56,276 nucleotides of DNA from Alphaproteobacteria bacterium (GCA_021325525.1 JAJPHB010000073.1:1-56276), one strand, 5' to 3'. Counted from the stretch's first letter, positions 17,401 through 26,288 are shown. The notes: generated by a model not told the origin, from the letters alone. Translations and numbers: made by a program.

Positions 17401-18176
17401 GCACGGCCTTCCGCATTGCCGTGGTGCTGCTCTTCGCCTTTCTGCTGGCGCCGCTCGTGGTCGTGCTTCTGACCTCGTTCAGCAATGACGAATTCCTCGC
17501 CTTCCCGCCCCATCATTGGGGATTGGGCGGCTACCGCGCGCTCGTCGGTAACGCCGCCTTCCGGGCCGGACTCGGGACCAGCCTCGTCCTCGCCGCGACG
17601 GTGACGGCGATCAGCCTCGTCTGCGGCGCCGGCGCCGCCTATGCGCTCGCCCGCTTCAGCTTTCCGGGAAGCGGCTTCCTCCTCGCGATCTTCACGGCGC
17701 CGCTGCTCTTGCCGGCGATCATCCTCGGCCTCGGCCTCCTGCTGGTCTTTGCCCGGTTGGGGCTGCTCGCGACCATGCCGGGCCTTGTCATCGGCCACAG
17801 CCTCGTCACCTTGCCCTATGCGATCCGCATCAATCTGACGGCGATCCGCGGCATCGCGCCGGCGCTGGAAGAGGCGGCGGCGACGCTCGGCGCCGGGCCG
17901 GTGCGGGTCTTCTTCCGCGTCACCCTGCCGCTGATGCTGCCCGGCATCGTCGCCGCGGCGGCGCTCGCCTTTCTCGCCTCCTTCGACGAGGTGGTCATCT
18001 CGCTCTTTCTCGTCGGGCCGCGCCTTACCACCCTGCCGATCGAGATCTTCCACTACATCGAATATCGCGCCGACCCGCAGGTCTCGGCGCTTTCGGTCGC
18101 GCTCATCCTGCTGACGGCGCTACTCGTCGTCATCGTCGAGCGCAGCCTCGGCGTTCTGCGTGCCCTGGCGCGCTGA
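17397..18176 (+). CDS. ABC transporter permease 2 (PotC-like)
   Basis: The roughly 259-residue protein has six membrane helices and an EAA loop, LEEAAATLGAGPVRVFFRVTLP, as in permease 1. The start is uncertain. TTG 17397 overlaps the previous stop (TTGA) and has GGTGGA upstream; GTG 17388 would add three residues. The N-terminus STAFRIAVVLLFAFLLAPLV is the first helix in either case. It completes the transporter; about 115 bp of non-coding sequence follow. Confidence 0.85.
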   Translation: MSTAFRIAVVLLFAFLLAPLVVVLLTSFSNDEFLAFPPHHWGLGGYRALVGNAAFRAGLGTSLVLAATVTAISLVCGAGAAYALARFSFPGSGFLLAIFTAPLLLPAIILGLGLLLVFARLGLLATMPGLVIGHSLVTLPYAIRINLTAIRGIAPALEEAAATLGAGPVRVFFRVTLPLMLPGIVAAAALAFLASFDEVVISLFLVGPRLTTLPIEIFHYIEYRADPQVSALSVALILLTALLVVIVERSLGVLRALAR

Positions 18177-18291
18177 ACGCGGCGACCTCGGCGATTTTGC
18201 TAAAACTTGAATCGAAAGAGCTTGAGAAGAGAGACATCGCGGGACAAGCATCGCGCCAGCAAGACGATCCGGATTGGCTGAGGGTGGTCGC

Positions 18292-18558
18292 ATGCAAGTG
18301 GTCGGCAGCATCGTCGAGGAGCAGGGCATCAACTTCGCCGTCGTCCAGGTCCATGCTTATATGGTCGGCAACGCCGAGGAGGCCGAGGAGACGATCCGCG
18401 CCTATACCAGGCTCTTTCCCGGCATGCCGGTCGTGCTGATGGCGGTCGGCGGCAAGACCGGCCCCACCTATTGGGGACGCCCCGACCTCGCTACGTTCAT
18501 GGCGCGTCAGCGCCCTTCCGCCATCACCTGGCAGAAATTCTCCTTCGCGCGCGCCTAG
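18292..18558 (+). CDS. small conserved-looking hypothetical protein
   Basis: An 88-residue soluble protein (MQVVGSIVEEQGINFAVVQV...) with alternating hydrophobic strands, an acidic helix EEAEETIRAYTRLFPG and a strand-turn PVVLMAVGGKTGPTYWG. I do not recognise a family. It lies between the ABC transporter and the P1 peptidase on the same strand, so it may belong to the same transcription unit. Codon use matches its neighbours, supporting a real gene. ATG 18292 follows GGTGG; a TTG at 18274 is possible. No metal-binding, transmembrane or nucleotide-binding motif is seen. Confidence 0.65.
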   Translation: MQVVGSIVEEQGINFAVVQVHAYMVGNAEEAEETIRAYTRLFPGMPVVLMAVGGKTGPTYWGRPDLATFMARQRPSAITWQKFSFARA

Positions 18559-18636
18559 ACCTTTTCGCGGCGCAGATGACGCCGCTTCCCAAACCGCGTA
18601 TCAAAGGCGCCGTCACGCATGAAGGGAGGCTGCAAC

Positions 18637-19710
18637 ATGGCGCGTCGGCGTCTGCGCGAGCTCGGGATCAGCACCGGAACGCTGCCGCCGGGACGGCTCA
18701 ATGCCATCACCGATGTCGGCGGCGTCGGCGTCGGCTATGCGACGGTGCTCCGCGAGACGCCGCACATCGTGCGCAGCGGCGTCACCGCGATTTGGCCGCG
18801 CGGGTCCGAGATCTGGACCGACTACGTCTTTGCCGGCTTCCACTCCTTCAACGGCAATGGCGAGATGACCGGGCTGCCCTGGATCGCCGAGCAGGGCTAT
18901 ATCGGCGCGCCGATCTGCATCACCAACACCTATCAGGTCGGCATCGTGCGCGATGCCATCTGCGCCCTCGCCGTGCGCGACGGCGCCTCGCAGGATTTTC
19001 ACCTTCCCGTCGTCGCCGAGACCTATGACGGCTGGCTCAACAACATCCAAAGCTTTCCGCTGACGCAGGCGGACGCGTTCCGCGCGCTCGACGGCGCCGT
19101 CTTCGGCGGCGCCATCGCCGAGGGCAATGTCGGCGGCGGCACCGGCATGATCTGCCACGAGTTCAAGGGCGGCACCGGCACCGCTTCCCGCATCGTCGAG
19201 GCGGATGGCGCCTCATACACGGTGGGCGCGCTCGTCCAGGCGAATTACGGCGCGCGCGACCTCCTCCGCATCGACGGCGTGCCGGTCGGACGCGAGATCG
19301 GCCCTGACATCGTGCCCTCACATCGTGCCATTCCGCGCGATGCCGGCTCGATCATCGTCATCCTGGCAACGGACGCGCCATTGCTGCCGATTCAGTGCCA
19401 GCGCCTTGCCCGCCGTGCGACGACCGGCCTCGCTTGGGTCGGCGGCATCGGCGCCAATAGCAGCGGCGACATCTTCCTGGCCTTCTCGACTGGCAATCAT
19501 ATCGGCCAGAAGGACAGGGTGAGCCATGTCCGCATGCTCGCCGCGGACGCGATGACCGGCCTTTTCCGCGCCGCCGCCGAAGCGACCGAGGAGGCCATCC
19601 TCAACGCGCTCTGCATGGCCGAGACAATGACCGGCCGCGACGGGCGGATCGTCCACGCCCTGCCTCTCGACGGTCTCCAGGAGGTGATGCGGCGCTACGG
19701 CCGCGGTTAG
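18637..19710 (+). CDS. P1 family (DmpA-like, S58) peptidase
   Basis: The 357-residue protein resembles DmpA/BapA beta-peptidyl and D-aminopeptidases, N-terminal-nucleophile enzymes that cut themselves into two chains. Family landmarks are GRLNAITDVGGVGVGYATV, VYVFAGFHSFNGNGEMTG-like sequence, IAEGNVGGGTGMICHEFKGG and the cleavage region GIGANSSGDIFLAF. The predicted nucleophile is the second Ser of NSSGD (residue 276); DmpA itself has NGSGD, so the residue before the scissile bond differs. No signal peptide is seen, so it is probably cytoplasmic. It follows the ABC importer, which could supply an amide or peptide substrate. AAGGGAGG seven bases upstream fixes ATG 18637. Confidence 0.87.
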   Translation: MARRRLRELGISTGTLPPGRLNAITDVGGVGVGYATVLRETPHIVRSGVTAIWPRGSEIWTDYVFAGFHSFNGNGEMTGLPWIAEQGYIGAPICITNTYQVGIVRDAICALAVRDGASQDFHLPVVAETYDGWLNNIQSFPLTQADAFRALDGAVFGGAIAEGNVGGGTGMICHEFKGGTGTASRIVEADGASYTVGALVQANYGARDLLRIDGVPVGREIGPDIVPSHRAIPRDAGSIIVILATDAPLLPIQCQRLARRATTGLAWVGGIGANSSGDIFLAFSTGNHIGQKDRVSHVRMLAADAMTGLFRAAAEATEEAILNALCMAETMTGRDGRIVHALPLDGLQEVMRRYGRG

Positions 19711-19782
19711 CACCGACTCTGCGGGGACGTTACGGTGGGGACGCTGTTCTTAAAAGAGAGGATCAGTCCGCCGGGGAGTGCG

Positions 19783-20133
19783 ATGGCCCGCGCAGACGAC
19801 GCGGCCGCGGGGGTGGTGGCCGCCTTCATGCTTATTGTCGCGAGCCCGGGCGCCGAAGCGCGGCCGCCGGAGAATGCCGATCCTGCGCTCGCCCCCTGGT
19901 TCCAGAGCTTGCATCAGCCGGGGACCGGCATGTCCTGCTGCTCGATCGCGGATTGCCGGCCGACCGACTATCGAATGTCCGGGAACCATTACGAAGCCTT
20001 CATCAACGGCGAATGGCTGACGGTCCCCGAGGACAAGGTGTTGCAGCGCACCGACAATCCGGTCGGCCGCGCCGTCGTCTGCTGGACGCCGGCGCGTGGA
20101 ATCATGTGCTTCGTGCGCGGCACCGACGTTTGA
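19783..20133 (+). CDS. secreted Cys-rich hypothetical protein
   Basis: The 116-residue product has an N-terminal hydrophobic signal (GVVAAFMLIVASPGAEA) and a mature domain with MSCCSIADCRPTDYR, HYEAFINGEWLTVPEDKVL and AVVCWTPARGIMCFV. The five cysteines suggest disulphides in the periplasm. Short proteins of this type with the SCCSxADC motif are widespread in alphaproteobacteria but I know no function. ATG 19783 with GGGGAG upstream is preferred over 19735. It is a single gene between the P1 peptidase and a convergent small gene. Confidence 0.7.
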   Translation: MARADDAAAGVVAAFMLIVASPGAEARPPENADPALAPWFQSLHQPGTGMSCCSIADCRPTDYRMSGNHYEAFINGEWLTVPEDKVLQRTDNPVGRAVVCWTPARGIMCFVRGTDV

Positions 20134-20144
20134 GCGAGGGAGTT

Positions 20145-20396
20145 CTAGCTCCGGTGGCTGAGCTCGCCCCGGAGCTCGTCCACAAGCCCGTCGAGCTCGT
20201 CCTCCTCCAAAGAGGGTTGCGAGGCCAGGCGGTTCATCGCAATCTCGACGACCTCGACCCAGAGAGCGGCGGTCTCGTCATCGCCGATACGGGCCCATTG
20301 CAGGACCCGCTCGGCTGCGACTCGCGCGGCGCCGGCGCCATGCTTGGCGATCAGAATGCGGGCGAGGAGCGCGGCTTGTCGAGGGTCGTGGTCCAT
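20145..20396 (-). CDS. small hypothetical protein
   Basis: An 83-residue, largely alpha-helical acidic protein: MDHDPRQAALLARILIAKHG, AARVAAERVLQWARIGDDETAALW and LEEDELDGLVDELRGELSHRS. No family is recognised. The even distribution of charged residues in amphipathic helices suggests a real protein, but the evidence is modest. ATG 20396 is preferred to the codon at 20501, since the added region is basic and crosses a hairpin. It is convergent with the secreted Cys-rich gene, 11 bp apart. Confidence 0.5.
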   Translation of the reverse strand: MDHDPRQAALLARILIAKHGAGAARVAAERVLQWARIGDDETAALWVEVVEIAMNRLASQPSLEEDELDGLVDELRGELSHRS

Positions 20397-20445
20397 ATTC
20401 CGCCAACGGCGCGGCTGGGGGTGTAGGTTCCTCCGCGCCGAGAGG

Positions 20446-20464
20446 GCGAAAGCGCCGCTTTCGC
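20446..20464. promoter_or_regulatory. perfect 8-bp hairpin in divergent gap
   Basis: GCGAAAGC-GCC-GCTTTCGC forms a perfect eight-base stem with a three-base loop between the small gene ending its 5' side at 20396 and the L,D-transpeptidase gene. A ten-base palindrome, GCGGATCCGC, follows at 20507-20516. Because the flanking genes diverge, it is not an ordinary terminator; it could be an operator or a leader structure. Confidence 0.35.
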
Positions 20465-20639
20465 GCTGTTGCCCTGATGCAACTATCGGACGAATTTGCA
20501 CGGGCCGCGGATCCGCCGCGGGCCGGTGACTTTATACGCGGCCGTGCCGGGGATATATGGAAGGGCTGCCGCATTGACGAAATGGTGATATTTGCGCCGT
20601 AGCGTCCGCCGCGCCTTCAACCTTGTATCATTCCGCACG

Positions 20640-22226
20640 ATGCGTCCGCCGTTTGTCTTCGCCGCCTTCCTCGCCTTCCTGTGCTCGTGGGCGCCGCTCG
20701 GCGCAGCGGGGGCGCCGGGCGCGGCGACACGCCCCGCGGCGGCAGCCGGCGAATCGCAAGCGGCGGGCGTGCTGCAGCAGCTCCTCGGTGGGACCAGCCC
20801 GCTCTTCGTCGCGGGGCGACAGCTCGATCTCGAATCCTTGCAGCGCCTCTACAAGGCCGAAGATTTCTCTCTGATCTGGGTGGGGCACGAAGCGCGAATC
20901 GCGGCGCTCGCAACGGCGCTGGCAGATGCGGCGGAAGACGGGCTCGATATGGCGATGCCGGCCGAGGCGCAAACCGGCGGGAAGGGGATCGGCGCTGCCG
21001 AGCGCGACCTCCTGCTGAGCGACGCGGCGCTCCGCCTCGCCAGGGCGCTCGCGGCGGGACGCGTCCAGCCGCAAGAGATCGAGGACGATTGGGCGATCCC
21101 GACGCCCGCCTTCGATGCCGCCGAGGCGCTCGCGCATGCGCTTGGCGGCGACCGGCTGGGTCCATGGTTTGCCGCGCTCGCGCCGCAGCATCTGCGCTAC
21201 ACGCAGTTGAAGGCCGCCCTCGCGCATTATCGGGATCTCGCCCGCGCCGGCAGCTGGCCGAAGATCCCGCGGGGTGCGACCATCAAGCTCGGCATGGCCG
21301 ATGATCGAGTCGGCCTCGTTCGCGCGCGGCTCGTGGCGGAGGGCTACCTGCCCGCCGACGCGCCGGGCGACAATACCTTCGATGCGGCGCTCGAAGCCGC
21401 GGTCCGCGCTTACCAGCTCCGCAACGGCATCGTCGTCGACGGCGCCGTCGGCCCGAAGACGGTGGCGGCGATGAACGTCCCGGTGCGGGCGCGCGTCGAT
21501 CAGATCGCGCTCAACCTCGAACGTTGGCGCGAGCTGCCGCGCGATTTCGGCAAGAGCTACATTCTCGTCAACGTGCCGGGCGAGCAGCTCGAGGTCGTCC
21601 AGGATGGCGCGACGGTGATGACGATGAAGGTCATCGTCGGCGATCCCGGGCACCCGACGCCGGTCGTGCAAAGCCGCATCGCCGCCGTCACGATCAATCC
21701 GCCCTGGCGGGTGCCGCTCTCCATCGCGCGCAGCGAGATCGTGCCGAAGGTCAAGGCCGATCCGCGCTATCTCGAAAAGAACGAGATGGTGATGAAGGGC
21801 GCCTATCTCTTCGAGCAGCTGCCTGGTCCGAAGAACCCGCTGGGCCGCGTCAAGCTCGAAATGCCGAACAAATTCGACGTCTATCTTCACGACACCTCGA
21901 CCCATGGCACCTTCGAGCGCGCTGCCCGCGCCCTCAGCCATGGCTGCGTGCGGATGGAGGAGGCCCGCGAGCTCGCGGCCTATGTCCTCGACCCGGTGAA
22001 ATGGACCTCCGGCGACATCGCGCGGGCGATCGATTCGGGCGAGACTCGGCGCCTCGAAGTCATGCGGCATTTGCGAGTCGAGCTCCTTTACTTCACCGCC
22101 TTCGTCGATGCCGACGGGGCGGTCGAGTTCCGCGACGACATTTACGGCCGTGACAAGCGGCTGCGGGCGGCGCTCCTCGGCGAAATTGCCACCGCTGCGA
22201 TAAAGTCGGCGCAAGCTTCGCGTTAG
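20640..22226 (+). CDS. L,D-transpeptidase (YcbB/LdtD-like)
   Basis: The 528-residue protein has an N-terminal signal (MRPPFVFAAFLAFLCSWAPLG), an N-terminal scaffold domain, a peptidoglycan-binding domain near residues 220-280 (RLVAEGYLPAD...YQLRNGIVVDGAVGPKTVAAM) and a YkuD catalytic domain. The YkuD signature is HDTSTHGTFERA followed by ALSHGCVRM, with the catalytic Cys at residue 436. This order and length match E. coli YcbB/LdtD, which makes 3-3 meso-DAP cross-links in peptidoglycan and confers beta-lactam bypass. ATG 20640 is chosen because the signal begins there; TTG 20592 is possible. The downstream gene is the matching DUF882 endopeptidase. Confidence 0.88.
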   Translation: MRPPFVFAAFLAFLCSWAPLGAAGAPGAATRPAAAAGESQAAGVLQQLLGGTSPLFVAGRQLDLESLQRLYKAEDFSLIWVGHEARIAALATALADAAEDGLDMAMPAEAQTGGKGIGAAERDLLLSDAALRLARALAAGRVQPQEIEDDWAIPTPAFDAAEALAHALGGDRLGPWFAALAPQHLRYTQLKAALAHYRDLARAGSWPKIPRGATIKLGMADDRVGLVRARLVAEGYLPADAPGDNTFDAALEAAVRAYQLRNGIVVDGAVGPKTVAAMNVPVRARVDQIALNLERWRELPRDFGKSYILVNVPGEQLEVVQDGATVMTMKVIVGDPGHPTPVVQSRIAAVTINPPWRVPLSIARSEIVPKVKADPRYLEKNEMVMKGAYLFEQLPGPKNPLGRVKLEMPNKFDVYLHDTSTHGTFERAARALSHGCVRMEEARELAAYVLDPVKWTSGDIARAIDSGETRRLEVMRHLRVELLYFTAFVDADGAVEFRDDIYGRDKRLRAALLGEIATAAIKSAQASR

Positions 22227-22249
22227 TTAATCCCGCATTAGGGACTTCT

Positions 22250-22291
22250 TGGTAAACGGATCGGCGACATCCGCGGCGGCTCCGTTTACCA
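22250..22291. repeat. 11-bp perfect inverted repeat between ldt and mepK-like genes
   Basis: TGGTAAACGGA (22250-22260) and TCCGTTTACCA (22281-22291) are exact reverse complements separated by 20 bases. It sits in the 104-bp gap between two peptidoglycan genes. It could fold as an mRNA hairpin or bind a dimeric regulator. There is no T-tract. Eleven perfect paired bases of mixed composition are unlikely by chance in so short a gap. Confidence 0.55.
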
Positions 22292-22330
22292 CAGTCGCCA
22301 GGCCGGGATTTCAGCGCGGGAGGGGCGGCG

Positions 22331-22879
22331 ATGGCCGAGCGGTCGGGAGTGACGCGACGTGCGGTTCTGTTTCTGGCCGCCGGCGCGATCGCATCGGCAG
22401 CGGCTTGTCCCGCATCGGCCGCATACCGCCCGCTGGCGGTGCGGACGGTGGCTCTCGACAATTTGCATACCGGCGAGCGCGTCAAGACCGCCTTCTGGGA
22501 GAACGGGCGCTATCTCCCGGAGGCGCTACGCGAGATCGACTGGGTGCTGCGCGACCATCGGACGGACGAGGTCCGCGCCATCGATCCCGACCTCCTCGAT
22601 CTCCTTTGGCATTTGCAGCAGAAGCTGCGCGCGCGCGATGCGTTCCAAGTGATCTCCGGCTATCGCTCGCCGGCGACAAACGCCATGCTCGCGGCGACGA
22701 CGGACGGCGTCGCCCAGAACAGCCTCCACACGCGCGGCATGGCGATCGATATCCGCGTGCCGGGTCGCTCGCTCGTCAAGGTCCATCGCGCCGCTCTCGA
22801 TCTCGGCCTCGGCGGCGTCGGCTATTACCCGCGCTCCGACTTCGTCCATGTCGATGTCGGCCGCGTTCGGCGCTGGTGA
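22331..22879 (+). CDS. DUF882/M15-family murein endopeptidase (YcbK/MepK-like)
   Basis: The 182-residue protein has an N-terminal twin-arginine-like signal (SGVTRRAVLFLAAGAIASAAA) and a DUF882/peptidase M15A zinc domain. Metal ligands are visible in SLHTRGMAIDIRV (His and Asp) and FVHVDVG (His). E. coli MepK cuts the 3-3 DAP-DAP cross-links made by LdtD, and the two genes are neighbours there as here. This pairing supports a shared role in remodelling non-classical cross-links. It ends 9 bp before the convergent ftsH-like gene. Confidence 0.86.
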   Translation: MAERSGVTRRAVLFLAAGAIASAAACPASAAYRPLAVRTVALDNLHTGERVKTAFWENGRYLPEALREIDWVLRDHRTDEVRAIDPDLLDLLWHLQQKLRARDAFQVISGYRSPATNAMLAATTDGVAQNSLHTRGMAIDIRVPGRSLVKVHRAALDLGLGGVGYYPRSDFVHVDVGRVRRW

Positions 22880-22888
22880 CAGGCCCGC

Positions 22889-24727
22889 TCACTGCGCCGC
22901 GGCGAGCCGGCCCTTTCCGGTGAGTTCGAGCAGGTCCTGCTCGGTCAGCGTCTCCTTCTCGAGGAGGGCGTGGGCGCCACGGTCCAGAACCTCGCGTTGG
23001 CCGCGCAGCAGCGCTGTCGCGCGAGCGAAGGCGTCATCGACGATGCGCTTCACGACGTTGTCGATCTCGCGCGCCGTCGCTTCGCTGTATTGCCGCTCGT
23101 GCCACTCCATATGCCCCGGCCCGCCGAGAAAGGTGCGGCTGTCGCGCTCGTAAGTGACATTGCCGAGCTCGCTCGACATGCCGTAGCGCGTCACCATGTT
23201 GCGGGCGATGTCGGTGACCTTCTGGAGATCGTCGGCGGCGCCGGTCGAGACGCGGCCGAAGACGACCGATTCGGCGGCGCGGCCGCCCAGCAGCACCGCC
23301 ATCTTGTTGTCGAGCTCCTCATGCGTCATGAGGAAACGGTCCTCGGTCGGGCGCTGGATCGTGTAGCCGAGAGAGCCGATGCCGCGCGGAATGATCGACA
23401 CCTTGTGCACCGTATCGACGCCGGGCAGCGATAGCGCGACGAGCGCGTGCCCCATCTCGTGATAGGCGATCACCTCGCGTTCCTGCGGGTTGAGGATGCG
23501 GTTGCGCTTTTCGAGACCGGCGACGATCCGCTCGACGGCCGCGGTGAAATCCTCCATGCCGATCGCATCGGCGTCGCGGCGCGTCGCGACGAGCGCCGCC
23601 TCGTTGACGAGATTGGCGAGGTCGGCGCCCGTGAAGCCGGGCGTCAGCGCCGCGATCTTCTCGGGGTCGGCGTCGGGGGCGAGCCGCACCTTTCGCAGAT
23701 GTACCTTCAAAATCTCGACGCGGCCGCGCTTGTCGGGCCTGTCGACGAGGACCTGGCGGTCGAAGCGGCCGGCGCGCAGCAGGGCCGGATCGAGGATTTC
23801 CGGCCGGTTCGTCGCGGCGAGGAGTACGAGCCCGGTGCTGGCATCGAAGCCGTCGAGCTCGGCGAGGAGCTGGTTCAGCGTCTGCTCCTTCTCGTCGTTG
23901 CCGCCGCCCATGGGGTAGGTGCCGCGGGCCCGGCCGAGCGCGTCCAGCTCGTCGATGAAGATGATCGCCGGCGCCTTCTCCCGCGCCCGCTCGAAGAGAT
24001 CGCGCACACGCGCAGCGCCGACGCCGACGAACATCTCGACGAATTCCGAGCCCGAGATCGAGAAGAAGGGGACGCCCGCCTCACCCGCGACGGCGCGCGC
24101 CAGCAGCGTCTTGCCGGTACCCGGCGGGCCGACCAGGAGGACGCCTTTCGGAACGCGGCCGCCGAGCCGGGTATAGCGCTGTGGATCCTTCAGAAACCCG
24201 ACGATCTCGCGGAGCTCGTCCTTCGCCTCATCGACCCCCGCGACGTCGCGGAAGGTGACCTTGGTGTCGTGCTCGACATAGATCTTGGCCTTGCTCTTGC
24301 CGATCGACATGAGGCCGCCGCCCATCCCGCCCTTGCCGGCGAAGCGGCGGAAGACGAAGTACCAGATGCCGAAGAACAGCAGAACCGGGACGATCCATGA
24401 AAGCAGATCGGCGAGGAAATGGCTTTCGATGGCGCCGCTGTACTTGACATTGTATTTGTTGAGCTCGGCCAACAGCTCCGGCGACGCATCGACGCGCGTC
24501 GTGACGAACTCCTTCTTGCCGCTCTTGTCCGGCTCTTTGTAGGTCCCCTGGATGTAGTTGTTGCTGACCCGCACTTCGGCGACCTTGCCGGCCTTGAGCT
24601 GGTTCTCGAACTCGCTATAGGGAAGCACTTCGACCTGCTGCCGCTGCGCGAAGTATTCCTGAAGCAGCAGGATGGCGAAGATCGCTATGATGAAGTACCA
24701 GACATTGTACTTCAGCTGCTTGTTCAT
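22889..24727 (-). CDS. ftsH: ATP-dependent zinc metalloprotease FtsH (paralogue-type)
   Basis: The 612-residue membrane protease has TM helix 1 ([16 protein letters not shown]), a periplasmic domain, TM helix 2 ([19 protein letters not shown]), the AAA+ domain with Walker A GPPGTGKT (200-207), Walker [10 protein letters not shown] and [13 protein letters not shown], and the zinc site HEMGH (423-427). It degrades short-lived or damaged membrane proteins. It is not beside tilS/hflKC/folP, where the housekeeping copy usually lies, so it is likely a second copy. ATG 24727, preceded by GTGGTGG, is preferred to GTG 24772. It lies 129 bp downstream of the Crp/Fnr gene on the same strand. Confidence 0.93.
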   Translation of the reverse strand: MNKQLKYNVWYFIIAIFAILLLQEYFAQRQQVEVLPYSEFENQLKAGKVAEVRVSNNYIQGTYKEPDKSGKKEFVTTRVDASPELLAELNKYNVKYSGAIESHFLADLLSWIVPVLLFFGIWYFVFRRFAGKGGMGGGLMSIGKSKAKIYVEHDTKVTFRDVAGVDEAKDELREIVGFLKDPQRYTRLGGRVPKGVLLVGPPGTGKTLLARAVAGEAGVPFFSISGSEFVEMFVGVGAARVRDLFERAREKAPAIIFIDELDALGRARGTYPMGGGNDEKEQTLNQLLAELDGFDASTGLVLLAATNRPEILDPALLRAGRFDRQVLVDRPDKRGRVEILKVHLRKVRLAPDADPEKIAALTPGFTGADLANLVNEAALVATRRDADAIGMEDFTAAVERIVAGLEKRNRILNPQEREVIAYHEMGHALVALSLPGVDTVHKVSIIPRGIGSLGYTIQRPTEDRFLMTHEELDNKMAVLLGGRAAESVVFGRVSTGAADDLQKVTDIARNMVTRYGMSSELGNVTYERDSRTFLGGPGHMEWHERQYSEATAREIDNVVKRIVDDAFARATALLRGQREVLDRGAHALLEKETLTEQDLLELTGKGRLAAAQ

Positions 24728-24856
24728 CGGCGCCACCACGATCAGCTCGTGCGAGACCGTTTCGCCCGGCACGGAGAGGAAGGTGCCAGCCGCGATCCGT
24801 TCCGAGTTAAACGCCGGCGGTGGCGGCCCGGTTTCCTTCTGCGCGCCCTCGGCACT

Positions 24857-25600
24857 TCAGCCGGCCTCGTCGGGGACCGAGAAGGCGGCAAGGCGCATCG
24901 GGTCGTTGACGACGACATGCGAGCCGCTGGTGGCGACGCCGTGGCTGCGCAGCGTCGCGAAGGCACGCGACAGGTTCTCCGGCGTCGTGCCCAGCCGCGC
25001 CGCCAGAAACTGCTTGTCGAATGGCAGCTTGATTCGCTGGGGAAAGCCTTGCTGGCGGCCAAGGCCGAGGATGAAGCAGCCGAGGCGCTGCGCCGCCGAG
25101 CGCAGCTTCAGATCCTTCACCTGGCGAAGCAGCATCCGATAATGGCGGGACATCGAAGCAAGCATGGTGAGGGCAAGCGGCGGCTGAGCCTCGATCATCT
25201 GGCGCAGGAGAGCGGCCGGAATGGTGAGGAGCTGTGCCTCCTTCAAAATGCGCGCCGAGGTGAGGTATGGCGCGTTGGTGAGCGACGCCGCGAGTTGGAA
25301 GACCTCGACCGGCGTCAGGATCTCGATGATCGTCTCGACGCCATCCGCGGCGCGGGCGTCGAGCACGACCTGCCCGCTGAGGAGGATATAGAGGAACTCG
25401 GGCAATTCGCCCTGGCGGAACAGCACGGTCTGCTCCGCCGCCCGGTATGGCGCGATCTTGTCGGCGATGCGCGCCAGCACCTCGTCGGGAAGCTCGGCGA
25501 AGACGGCGATGTCCTGAAGCCGGGCCAGCGCCTCGCCGGCCTCGGACCGCTGGCTATCGGAGGCTGCTCCCGCCTCGACCGCGTTCTGGCCCTCCTGCAT
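24857..25600 (-). CDS. Crp/Fnr-family transcriptional regulator
   Basis: The 247-residue protein has an N-terminal cyclic-nucleotide-binding-type domain (VLFRQGELPEFLYILLSGQVVL), a dimer helix and a C-terminal winged helix-turn-helix. The recognition helix TTPENLSRAFATLRSHGV has E-x-x-S-R, the FNR/Dnr pattern that reads TTGA-N6-TCAA. The four-cysteine Fe-S site of FNR is absent (only one Cys, in LGCFIL), so it is probably a Dnr/FixK-like sensor of NO, heme or another signal. ATG 25600 overlaps the FMN reductase stop (TGATG), so the two are coupled; a GTG at 25603 is possible. A matching box lies upstream of the ACIII operon. Confidence 0.88.
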   Translation of the reverse strand: MQEGQNAVEAGAASDSQRSEAGEALARLQDIAVFAELPDEVLARIADKIAPYRAAEQTVLFRQGELPEFLYILLSGQVVLDARAADGVETIIEILTPVEVFQLAASLTNAPYLTSARILKEAQLLTIPAALLRQMIEAQPPLALTMLASMSRHYRMLLRQVKDLKLRSAAQRLGCFILGLGRQQGFPQRIKLPFDKQFLAARLGTTPENLSRAFATLRSHGVATSGSHVVVNDPMRLAAFSVPDEAG

Positions 25601-26169
25601 CACTGCTCGCCGCGCAGGCGCTTCGTCCAGGCGGCGAGCGCCGTCAGCAGATCGCGAATGAAGCCGCGCGTCGCTTCATCGGTGAGGCGCCCTTCGGCAT
25701 CGAAGCGCGACGCGGCATTGGCGATCATCACCTCCGGCTTGTTGAGCACGTGCATGTTGAGAAAGACGCAGCTCTGGCGCAGATGGTACTGGGCGCGGGC
25801 GGTGCCGATCATGCCGGGGCTCGCGCCCATGATCGCAACCGGCTTGTCGTTGAAGGGCTGATCGGGCGGGCGCGAGGCCCAGTCGATCGCGTTCTTGAGC
25901 ACCCCCGGCATCGAGTAATTGTATTCGGGCGTGACGAACAGCAGCGCATCGGCTGCGGCAATGCGCCGGCGTAATTCTTGCACGGCCGGCGGAAACCCCG
26001 CCGCGCGGACATCCTCGTTGTAGAGCGGCAGCGCCGAGATGCCGATGGTCTCGATCGCCATTCCGGGCGGCGCCAGCTCTTGCGCCGCGCGCAGCGCCGC
26101 CGTGTTGTAGGAGCCTTTGCGCAGGCTCCCCGAAATACCTAGCACTGTGAGCGTCTGTTCGTGCGCCAT
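25600..26169 (-). CDS. NADPH-dependent FMN reductase family protein
   Basis: The 189-residue flavodoxin-fold protein has the FMN phosphate loop GISGSLRKGSYN, the acceptor loop PEYNYSMPGVLKNAIDWASR and GASPGMIGTARAQ. Relatives such as ChrR/YieF-type quinone or azo reductases use NAD(P)H to reduce quinones, metals or azo dyes in the cytoplasm. Its translational coupling to the Crp/Fnr gene suggests a joint stress or redox response. ATG 26169 begins the conserved fold; the frame to 26190 is TTG. Confidence 0.85.
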   Translation of the reverse strand: MAHEQTLTVLGISGSLRKGSYNTAALRAAQELAPPGMAIETIGISALPLYNEDVRAAGFPPAVQELRRRIAAADALLFVTPEYNYSMPGVLKNAIDWASRPPDQPFNDKPVAIMGASPGMIGTARAQYHLRQSCVFLNMHVLNKPEVMIANAASRFDAEGRLTDEATRGFIRDLLTALAAWTKRLRGEQ

Positions 26170-26288
26170 CGCCGACCGTCCCTTCCGCAAACGGGGCCGC
26201 CCCGCGCGGCCATCCTAGCCGCTTCTCCGGGCAAGTTCGACCGGCTCTCGGCAGGCTCCCGCGCTGTGCCGGTCAAAGGTAGGTCACT

